Source: Sequoia sempervirens
Lineage: Eukaryota > Streptophyta > Pinopsida > Cupressales > Cupressaceae
Reading direction: 5' to 3'
Length of the DNA: 64,000 nucleotides
Assembly (NCBI GenBank): GCA_007258455.2
Contig: VDFB02000001.1
Span: forward strand, 10,481,755-10,545,754
In this document: positions 31,604-40,556 of the stretch, in pieces
Numbering within the stretch: the stretch's first letter is position 1
Layout: each line of letters starts with the position of its first letter
Made by a program: the position numbers and the translations under genes
The notes under the pieces: model-generated
Databases searched by the model: none
Told to the model about the DNA's origin: nothing
The model's input: the letters and a program-made list of their open reading frames with translations, nothing else

Positions 31604-34600
31604 ATGGCTGAAGCAAGAACAACTGGCAAGGACAACAATGGTGCATCCAAGCAGGCTATTATCAAGAAGTTGAGCAAGTCCTTCATGCCAGAGTCAAAGT
31701 TTACTTCGAAGTTGGCCAAGCTTGCTGACACGAACTTGGGCTCTGTCAACTTGGAGACTTTCAAGAACAGAATGTTGGGGATTGGTAATCATCAACTTTC
31801 AGCCAATTCACACAACATCATTCGAAGTGGATTATATGCAGCTGCTGGTTTCCCACCAGCTATTCAATGTTTGGAGCTGATGATGGAGTGTGCCAACTGC
31901 TATGAGAAGGATCACAGATCAATTATGTCACCAGATGGTCAAGTGCTTTCCAACTTCACTCCTACTGCCATTGGTGAAGCTTTCAGAATCCCAACACACA
32001 AAAACATGATTTACAAATCGAGGGAGCGAGATGAGCGAATGTATGCTTCTACATTTGAGAGATGTATGGAGGCAATCAATACTCGCTGGATGAGCAACCC
32101 CAAGCCCTCTCGTATGAAACTGCCAAGGCAAATTATAGCAGATGACTTGAAGCAGGAGTATTGTGATCTTATCATGATGTTGAGTCGAGTTGGAGGTTTC
32201 CCTCAAGCTTTTATTTTCAAGCCATGGATGTTCTATTACATCAAACTCGTGCTGGAAGGAAAGGATTACGTCAACTGGGTTGAAATGATCAGTGACAATT
32301 TGCATGAGCAGCTCCTGAGTTTGAGAAGAACGAAGACATTCTATATGGGCTCTTACATCATTTACATGTTGGCCCGTATGATGAAATACAGAGGAATTTC
32401 ATACAAGGAGCCTATTGGTTGTGGCTCTCATCAATTCAAAATCCATGAGGCTTGTCCACAGTTGCATTTGACGAACACTACTCATTACAAGCGTGTCAAT
32501 GACACCTTCACCATGCACATCATGAGAACACTTCAGGAGTGGATGCATCACAAGATCTTGAGGGAAGCTTAGGAATTGATTAAGAGGTATGGGTGCTGGT
32601 TTATACAATTTCTGAAGTTTTCTTACATAAGGCTGCAAGGATTTTCTTCATATCCATATAGACTGCCTGAGTACCCTACCAATAGAATTTTAATGTTAGA
32701 GATATCTAGGCAATTGGTTGCCTATGATAAGATTCAAAAGAAAAAGAAGAAGGGAGGAGTTGACTTCCCAATTGTCATGGGAAATTCAGATGAAGTGTGT
32801 CCTTCATTATAGGCAGTTAGAGAAGCCGAGAATGAGCTTCAGTTTTATCGCTTTTCCTATCACACCACCAGACAACACTATGATCCACATAACAATATCA
32901 GATGGGTACTGTTAGAAGAGTTTAAACACAAGGAAAATATTAAGGATTATTGGGCTGGTGCATCAGACGAGGCTGAAGTCAGGAAGAGAGTGTTCTCTAG
33001 GTTGCCAATAGGCATGATTAGGGAGTGTGAAGTCATTCCAATACCAGACCAGGTGGATGAGGACATGAACATCGTCCATCTAGATTATGAATCAATAAGG
33101 GATACTCCACTTTCGCTCTTGGATTGGTCAGAACAAGAGATTGCTAACTTGGACACGCTTTCTATTCCAATCTTGACATTTACTAGAGCGTGGGTTGACA
33201 GACGTGTGACCAGGTTGAAAAGTAGGTCGATTGTATTGACTTACAATTTGATGGGAGATCATAAGACACCCACCACCAGCAGGAAGAAACAAATTACACG
33301 AGGTCCAGAGTCTCGAAGGAAGGAGCCAATTCAACCGAAGCCTCCATGAGTTGTAGTTGAATCACCCATGCCATTGGAGACACGTTCTCCAAGTATACAG
33401 GAGGTTTCTTTATTTGTTGATCAAAGAAATGCATTGAATTAGGTGCAAGTAGTACAAGAAGATAATCAGCCACCACGGAGAGAGTCAGTTGGCCAGAGTG
33501 TCAACGCACCTACTAGAGATGATCAACAGACTGATGAAGGGACTACTATTGACCCTCAGTTTTAGCAGGAGTTGGAGGTGACTTTAGATGATGATGATAT
33601 AGTTTCAGGAGATACTCAGCCACTAGAGGTCGATGAGCCTCACCATAATGATATAGAAGTTGAACAAGTCTGTGAAGTAGAGGCACAAAAATAGTAGCCA
33701 TTTGATATACAATATACAGTACCTGATTGGCTCAGAGATAGGATGAGAAGAAGCCCCAGTGAAGAGATCAATCCAGCAATTGAGATGGAAGAATTGTTAA
33801 ACAAGATCAACGCACCTCCACAAAAGAAGAGAGCACAAAATTTTTCAAAGATTTTGACTGATGAGGATGGCTCTTGCACCCTTCACATGGCAGTGCCATG
33901 AGTTGATTGTGATCGAGATGAAGCAGTACCAGAGAACTATGTAGTCACAACTTTGGAGTTAGGACACTCCGCAGGTGCACATATTGTGGAAGAATGTGAT
34001 AACTCCTACCACGCCCTCAAGGACAAATTATTTAAAAAGGAAGGAAAGTATTGAAGTTGAAAAGGGAGCATAAGGCTTTGATAGGATATATGCAGCAGTT
34101 GTCTCGTCCTTCTGGGCAGGAGATTCCAGCAATATAACTTCTAGCTGAAATACTTAGAGAGTCAATTAGTGGCTTGTTGGATTTGGGGAAGATGGCATAG
34201 GAGGCAGATAAATGGGTTACAGGAGTTCGTGCCGAGACAAAAAATTTCATGGAAGACCTTGCTCTTGCTTTTCAGCAGGCTTCTAGTATTTTGGCATGGA
34301 TGGAGGTAGTTGATCAGGCCTGGGGTGATGCTTCTGTTTATTAGAGCAAAGTAATTTAGTGTCTAGAGGCATTGAGGCATGTTCCTTTGCGGATGCTGAT
34401 TGATGGAGGAGTCATTTAGGAGAATGATAGATATGAATTTTCTAGATGGTACTCTTCGGTGATCACGGGATGTGGCTTCTTTGACACAACACAGGCGGAT
34501 TCAACTAGAGTTCGGAAGGCTATAGCCAATATTATTGATGGAGTCCAGAATACCTTTGAGGCTATATTTTCTAGGCGATTGAATCCCGATGAGGTGACTG

Positions 34601-34905
34601 CTAATAATTTGAGGGGTAGGCTGGTGCCTTTCTTTTCAGAAGTGAGGACCTTTGTACAAGATGACTTTGAGAACACTTCTACTTTCTCCAGTTTGATTCA
34701 GAGCACACATGATTCCTTAGTCACTTGGAGAAAGTCTTGTGCATGGCATGAACAGTCAGTCACAGTGTTAGAGTTCCAACTTGATTGCATTCCACCCATT
34801 TCAGTTCAGGAGGTTGAGGTTGTACTTGGCAGGTTCATTGAGTTTACAGCCAGGGAGAAGGAGAATGGGAATGCACTACTGGACAATGATCTTCTAGAAG
34901 ACTGA
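31604..34905 (+). pseudogene. Unknown ~1,100-codon retroelement-borne frame, decayed
   Basis: From the ATG at 31604 (MAEARTTGKDNNGASKQAII) the first 322 codons are fully open. They include LGIGNHQLSANSHNIIRSGL, ECANCYEKDHRSIMSPDGQ, NFTPTAIGEAFRIPTHKNM and FKPWMFYYIKLVLEGKDYVN. The same frame continues past stops at about 32571, 32811, 33349, 33440, 33564, 33694 and 33900 to about 34053; after one frameshift it goes on to 34905, ending GRFIEFTAREKENGNALLDN. Most stops are TAG beside expected CAG, or TGA beside CGA. The acidic, proline-containing middle (33350-33700) looks like a linker. I see no zinc knuckle, protease, integrase or RT. The SNFTPTAIGEAFRIP box is reminiscent of plant transposon-associated or plant-mobile-domain proteins and of the extra ORF1 of Ogre-type elements, but I cannot name a family. 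Confidence 0.65.
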
Positions 34906-34921
34906 TTGTGGGCATTAATTT

Positions 34922-34950
34922 GGGCATGTGCAGGATCATGGTATGCCAAA
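34922..34950 (+). repeat. Left terminal inverted repeat
   Basis: 29 bp starting GGGCATGTGCAGGATCATGG, inverted at 39197-39225 with one mismatch. The match weakens beyond the AAA, though GGCAATG recurs a little further in on both sides. Confidence 0.85.
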
Positions 34951-35064
34951 AAGTGGCAATGGAGAAAAAAATACATGTTTCTATGACTCAAAAATGCGAA
35001 AATGGTGAGTTGAATTTTTGGGGCTCGGGTGACTACCGAGGTAGAGGAAAAACTTAGATTTAAG

Positions 35065-35118
35065 AATCGGATATCCGATCCAAATCGGATATCCGATTCA
35101 AATCGGATATCTGATTTT
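35065..35118. repeat. 18-bp palindromic array, left
   Basis: Three copies at a period of 18 bp (35065, 35083, 35101) of AATCGGATATCCGATTCA, whose core ATCGGATATCCGAT is a perfect palindrome. A single related word lies near 35215-35232. Confidence 0.9.
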
Positions 35119-35332
35119 GTTGACATATATATATATAAAATTTTGGGCGACCAAAACTCATTTTCACATTTGCATTCGGCTCAACCGCGGCGGGCGCACA
35201 GTGGAAAGCGCAAATCAGATATCCGATTTGAAATCCATCTCCAACAGGTAAAATTCTTGATTTTTTATTTGCTCTAATCAAATTTTCAATTAGATTTGTT
35301 TAATTTTAGTTGATTTTTTTCAAAATAGGGTT

Positions 35333-35412
35333 TTTTGGTAGATTTTTTATGAAAAAGTTGAATTTAGCATGGATTTTGATGAAAATTGAATGTTTGCAAT
35401 GGATTTTCACTT
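35333..35412 (+). repeat. AT-rich direct repeat, left copy
   Basis: Contains GATTTTTTATGAAAAAGTTG and TTTAGCATGGATTTTGATGA; repeated at 37860-37938 directly before the N gap with a few differences. Confidence 0.85.
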
Positions 35413-35619
35413 AAAAATAGTGTTTTTTATGTATTTGGATTAAAAATTAGAGAATTTTATTAATTTTTGTTAAAAACTAGGGTTTTTGTTGGATTTTTAA
35501 AAAAACTAGGGTATTTTTATACTATTTTCATTTATATTGTCTGATTTTAATTAGATTGATTTGTTTTTATATTTAATCAGGCATTAGCATTAAATTGTTT
35601 TGAATCTTGTAGAAAATTT

Positions 35620-37560
35620 ATGAGCTTCATGACCTTGTGTCACTTCACTAATACCCACGTGAGATGTAGTTGTAGACTTATGGCTTCCTATGTTGCAATC
35701 ATAGCCAATGTTGAGCTTGATTCTTATAACTCTTTCACTCAACGTATTATGTCTACCCAATCCATCTTATATTCCCTCCCTAGTCCTACATTACCCATGT
35801 CTTTTTTGTAACCTAACATTTATGTGGACTTGGCATATGTTATTTCTAAGGTCCCCAATGATAATCTAGAATAATTGGATAAAGACCTACAATGAATTCA
35901 ACAATTCTTAAGCATTGAACCTTTGGATGGAGAAGCAATCCCTCTTTTGGATAGCATTGGGAAGTTGGTAAATGATTAGGAAGGGATAGAAGTGTTACGT
36001 AGCCTAGCTAATATAGTAGATTCTAATATTCCTTTGGTAGCTAGTTTCACGAAATTTTTGACTAATGCTCAAAATCCTTTTGGAAAATAAGTTTCCTCTC
36101 CCACAATAATGCCTTCTATTCCCAACTTTACACCTCCAATCATAGCATCAATGATGGAATATAACAATGGTTTAAACTCAAGCTTAGGAATTTCTAGTGG
36201 AAATTATAATAGTTTTGTCCCTTCACCTATAACACCTTCATATTCATCACCCCTCCTAAACATGAAATATAATATCCCACCATTCCTCCATACTAGTTCA
36301 CCATACTTGAAAAACTCTCACAACATGTGGTCCAATGATTTTGTGATAAATCAACTTTTTTATTTAAAGCATGAGATTATTACAACAACAAATTTCAAAC
36401 TTAAACCAAAATCAAACCAATAGTAAACATCCAAAATACCTTACACATAGTTCATTAATGTTCACTATTTTAAATACACCTATACTACAAAACATTGAAA
36501 TACCTCGCTTTGGAAAGTACAATGGTAAAAAATATCCTAATAACCATTTGTTAGTTTTTACTACCTTGTGTAGAGACTTTATTTTTGAAGATTCACTCAT
36601 AGTGAAACTCTTTTCTAGATCATTGAAAGATATGGCCTTGGATTGGTTTTGTTCATTGTCAAACAATCAATTACCTCCTTTACACAACTCATTAATGATT
36701 TCCTCCAACACTTTCAAGTGAACATCAGTCCTCAAGTTACATTAACAAATTTAGTTCATTGTAATCAAGGACCTAAAGAGAAAATAAAAAACTTTATGAA
36801 ATGATACTAATCCCTTTATTTGAAATTCTCCTATAGTCTTCAAGATGTTGACATTCAAAGGGTGTTTATAGGTAACTTACAACCTAATATTCAAGATAAG
36901 AAATTGCTAATGAAATATCCATCCTTAACACGTTTTTGTATAACCCTTCATGATTATCGAATATCGATTAGTTGGTATGAAGGTACCCCTTCATAGGCTC
37001 CTATTGGTCAATCATATAAGTCATGCCTCAAAACAACTATCAATCATTTAAAAAGAAAAACAAAAAATTCATTACTTGATAAACATTCATGTCAAATTGC
37101 TCATAATATTGAGACAGAAGTAACTACTGTAAACATAACTCTAGATATAAATTTAGGCCATGAGATAGGAAATTTTCATAGTTGTTTGATTCTCTCCATG
37201 TGATCATGTTTGCAATTGTTAAACAAGAATATGATTCAACTTCCTCCAATTAGTCATATTCAAACAATTAAACCTTTACCACCAAACTTTAATGCAAAAA
37301 CATTTTTTCAATATCATGGTACACCTCGACATGATATGGAAAGATGTAAGCATATTTATAACCAAGTGCAAGACCTCATTCTAATCAAATCCAGTTGGAT
37401 GACCTATTAATGACAAAGGAAATAAATTGGTTTTCACCTAATCAATACTTACAAAATATTTACAAGCCCATTGCCAATTCATTCAACAAACATTCCCGAT
37501 ACCAATGATAATGAAGAAGATGATAATGATTTTCTATCTTTACTTAAACATTATTAATAT
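35620..37560 (+). pseudogene. Ty3/gypsy gag fragment
   Basis: The frame from 35620 to 36423 (in-frame stops at about 35808-36090) is followed by a shifted frame at 36371-36721 with the capsid signature IEIPRFGKYNGKKYPNNHLL and LCRDFIFEDSLIVKLFSRSL, then KDMALDWFCSL. This matches retrotransposon gag of Ty3/gypsy type (usual pattern F-x-Y-G...HL...F..TL...A..WF..L). Further shifted pieces give NLVHCNQGPKEKIKNFMK and a C-terminal FFQYHGTPRHDMERCKHIYN, which resembles the histidine/cysteine box at the end of Tat-lineage gags. No protease or pol follows before the gap. Confidence 0.72.
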
Positions 37561-37859
37561 TCAAAATCATAAAGGAAAAACCAATATTTTGTTTGACATT
37601 TCTTTTGAATATTGATTCTTCTATAACTACACTCGATGGTCTTCTTTATATCAAGTTTACAGAAACCCGAAAAGGGGAATACTCATTGATCCCATGTACA
37701 TAGTGAATATGATCAAAAAGAGTTATTGTATGTACATGAACTTTATGCAGATGATTATGAACAATCAAAAGCATGATTAAAAGCTCATGATAGTTATGGC
37801 TTCCCTATAATTGGTTTGATAACTCTCCCAGTAAAGGTTGGACCTAAATAGTTGGGTGG

Positions 37860-37938
37860 TTTTGATAGATTTTTTATGAAAAATTTGAGTTTAGCATGGA
37901 TTTTGATGAAATTTGAATGTTTGAAATGGATTTTGACT
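37860..37938 (+). repeat. AT-rich direct repeat, right copy, ends at gap
   Basis: Same order of words as 35333-35412, stopping at TTTTGACT where the Ns begin. Confidence 0.85.
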
Positions 37939-38038
37939 NNNNNNNNNNNNNNNNNNNNNNNNNNNNNNNNNNNNNNNNNNNNNNNNNNNNNNNNNNNNNN
38001 NNNNNNNNNNNNNNNNNNNNNNNNNNNNNNNNNNNNNN
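37939..38038. other. Assembly gap, 100 Ns
   Basis: Exactly 100 N, the usual size for an unknown-length scaffold gap. Open frames across it are meaningless. Confidence 0.98.
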
Positions 38039-38300
38039 TATACATAATGATATAATATATTATATATTATATAAGTTTGTAAGAGATTATATATTAAATT
38101 ATAAATAATATTGTATATTCTAAACTAGATATATTAACATAAACTATAAACTATAAACTATTTAAAAATCATATATAAACCAAATCGTATCATATATAAA
38201 CCAAATCGTATATTATAAACTAAATATATTAAAATAAACTATAAACTACAAATGAGATATATTGCATATGTTATAAAGTCTTGACATTTTTTAAAATGCT
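38039..38300. repeat. AT-rich simple sequence after the gap
   Basis: Repeated ATAAACTATAAACTA and ATATATAAACCAAATCGTAT words; no coding. Confidence 0.75.
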
Positions 38301-38309
38301 ATGTTAACA

Positions 38310-38362
38310 GATCGATATCCGATTCAAATCGGATATCCGATTTAAATCCAATATCCGATATG
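38310..38362. repeat. 18-bp palindromic array, right
   Basis: About three units of the same AATCGGATATCCGATT word as at 35065-35118, somewhat more diverged. Confidence 0.88.
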
Positions 38363-39196
38363 TCTAACACAAAATTCATTGCCTAGGGAATAGGCTCGGG
38401 TTTGCTTTGGTGTTTGGTTAGGAGATACCAATCCTAAAAAGTCAACACAAAAAGCGTGTTTAACAGCTTACTTTGTTTTTCCGACTTCGCCCATGTGGCT
38501 GACGACTTTATTTTTAGCCAAAATTGATAAAATGAAAAGGGTTTGTAGAGGAGATTCTCAACTTTTTTCCAATATAAATTATGTTTTATTTTGAATTTAA
38601 TAGATTATTATTATTTATTTTCTACTAGGATTATGACAAAAGTCCTGATTGATAGGATGATTGTAAAACATTTATAACTTTCAAACGGTATCATATTTTT
38701 TGAATCCAAAACATGCGTCACATTCTATGCTTTACATACTATAGGATTAAAAAAAAAAATTGAATTTCATGAAATTTTGACCAAGTTAAGGTGGTCGACA
38801 TACGAGTTTTATATTTTAAAAGTTGTAATAAAAATTCATAATTAATTATTTACATGGAAAAAAATTTACAAAAAATATGCGTCACATCTACACATGAGTC
38901 CTTTACTGCCATCTAGAATCTCATAAAAAATATTATCATTTTATTATGGTTAGGGTGGTCATTGACACCTACTTCTTAATTTTTTCCGAAATTTAAGTAA
39001 TAAGCATTGAAATTTTAATTTTCACCAAATAGATTTTGTTTTAAAAAATAAACCTAGTAGTTTAGAAACTACATTCAATTTCCCACAGAATCTATTCTTA
39101 CATGTTTTTGAAATAATATAGATAACTTATTCAAATTTTTACATCAAGTTGCCTAACTCTAATTGTTCTGAATTTTCATTGCCATTTAAGGGCTTG
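38363..39196. other. Right interior of the TIR element, no gene seen
   Basis: AT-rich sequence without coding pattern, leading to the right terminal inverted repeat. Confidence 0.55.
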
Positions 39197-39225
39197 TTTG
39201 GCATACCATGATCCTGCACATACCC
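39197..39225 (-). repeat. Right terminal inverted repeat
   Basis: The reverse complement begins GGGTATGTGCAGGATCATGG. ATTT follows it at 39226-39229, as ATTT precedes the left repeat at 34918-34921. Confidence 0.85.
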
Positions 39226-39239
39226 ATTTCCTTTACTAT

Positions 39240-40330
39240 TTTGGGAGTGAGTGGGAATCTTTGATTCATTTAAGGTACCACTCCCCATTCTGGTAGTTTT
39301 TAGGGTTAGGGTTGAGGTGGCTTAATCTTAGCCATTCTTTTGATTATAATCTGAGCCGTCCTTTGGATTGGGCTATCTATAAAAGGGGGAGTCCCCCTCA
39401 TTTGTAATGCATTAGAATTAGAATAGATATCAGATTAGAGAAGACATTAGAGAGTAGATATTTTGTTAGAGAGCTAGTTAGATAGCTTAGTGTGGAGGAG
39501 GAAAATTTTCCTTTGAAAACTTTTGTAAGAGATTGTTGTGTAACACTTTCATAATAGAAGATCTTTTCATAGATGGTGAAATTTTTCTTTGTTATGGACA
39601 GCTAGCAAGGTTTCTTCATTCCTTCGACTCCAAGTAGCGTAGAGTAGCTTAAATTAGTACAATTTTCATTTCGTGCAAGTAGATAGTAGTTGTGGATGTG
39701 TGGCATTGATCAAGGCAACTTCGTTTCATTCCATACCACTAGCGGCTTGCTGATGGCAAGTTTGCCTTGTGTGGTCTATTGGAGCATTTCATCAACTTAA
39801 CTTTAGTTGTAGCTCATGCCTTGGTATGCATCGTTTTGATGGTATCTTGATGCTGGGTTGTAACTTGCAAATTACTCGCTATCCCTTTGAAGATTGCACC
39901 TACTTTGTGTAAGCTGTCCAGCGTGAGGTGAAACAGAGTTTGGTTGAAGTTGTTGAGATTGATCCCACGTCCCGCCTTAGAGTAGAATATAGAATCTCTT
40001 TACCTTTACACTCATTTACTTTTCGTTCATCTTTGGTTAGTTTTAGGAAAACGTACTTATTGCTAAATCATCTGCATTGCACAAATCCCTTCCAATCATC
40101 CATTTACTATTAATTACAAGAATTTTGAACAATTGTGTAAGTCCCCTCATGAAAACAACAATTCACATCAAACCAACTGAGGGTATTCTAAGTATTTCAA
40201 AACCTTGGAGTCGAACATGCGAACTTTCTTGCAATCTTAGGGCACGAAATACTTTGATCAAGAGAGAACGGAGTAGCCTTCAGACAACTTTGTTTTGCTG
40301 ATTGGTGCGGTCATAAAAATCACATCAATA
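39240..40330 (+). repeat. LTR-like tail with promoter
   Basis: After GGGAGTGAGTGGGA, which could be a polypurine tract, there is a U3-like stretch, a TATA box and then TTAGAGAG-rich transcribed-leader-like sequence up to the resumption of the copia-3 LTR. It looks like a 3' LTR of the element carrying the unknown frame, but no partner copy is in the window, so both ends are approximate. Confidence 0.45.
39377..39397 (+). promoter_or_regulatory. TATA box followed by GC hairpin
   Basis: CTATAAAAG runs straight into GGGGGAGTCCCCC, a perfect short hairpin at the expected position just downstream of a TATA box. Confidence 0.5.
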
Positions 40331-40551
40331 GTCCTCTCATGAGATGCGTCTCTCCTTGAGGCGTGTCTCCCACATATAAATGAGACTTCTTTCCTTTATT
40401 TGCAAACATCGAAATCAATTAATGTTCTACAATCAGCACATTCGAATACAGAAGTACAAATCTGACTTAGAATTCTTACACAAAATTTTAGACTTAGAAT
40501 TTCCATAGGTCTTTTAGGATCGAGCTCTGATAAGATTTGATAACATTTACA
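40331..40551 (+). repeat. copia-3 right (3') LTR, second part
   Basis: Resumes at GTCCTCTCATGAGATGCGTC and matches the left LTR from about 12570 to its end at TTTACA. The TTTAG duplication follows at 40552-40556. Confidence 0.88.
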
Positions 40552-40556
40552 TTTAG

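Larger units (their letters stand above)
34922..39225. mobile_element. Terminal-inverted-repeat element carrying gypsy gag sequence
   Basis: The first 29 bases (GGGCATGTGCAGGATCATGG then TATGCCAAA) recur inverted as the last 29 bases at 39197-39225 with one mismatch (GGGT for GGGC). ATTT flanks both sides. Short 18-bp palindrome arrays lie near both ends. The interior contains a Ty3/gypsy gag fragment, a duplicated AT-rich stretch and a 100-base N gap. No transposase is visible, so the class is unknown; the four-base duplication does not point to a common superfamily. Confidence 0.6.
27959..40330 (+). mobile_element. 12.4-kb composite insertion in the copia-3 right LTR
   Basis: Between the two parts of the LTR lies a block with a long repetitive leader (28.0-31.6 kb), an unknown long frame (31604-34905), a terminal-inverted-repeat element (34922-39225) and an LTR-like tail (about 39240-40330). 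A TATA-bearing tail and a long leader before one big reading frame suggest a truncated LTR retroelement. No second LTR, primer site or RT is visible, and no clean target duplication can be named; GTCC occurs at both junctions. Confidence 0.6.
12306..40551 (+). mobile_element. copia-3, Ty1/copia element stretched to 28 kb by nested insertions
   Basis: The left LTR (12306-12789), primer site, gag, protease, integrase and RT run to 16648. A pol-less LTR element occupies 16649-26911. RNase H then finishes at about 27135, and the polypurine tract precedes the right LTR at 27692. That LTR is split by a 12.4-kb block (27959-40330) and ends at 40551. Flanking TTTAG duplications agree. Removing the nested pieces leaves a conventional element of about 5.6 kb. 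Its proteins are more distant from copia-1 and copia-2 than those two are from each other. Confidence 0.9.

Noticed and set aside
37794..38108. Open frames crossing the N gap
   Set aside because: They contain undefined residues and have no meaning.
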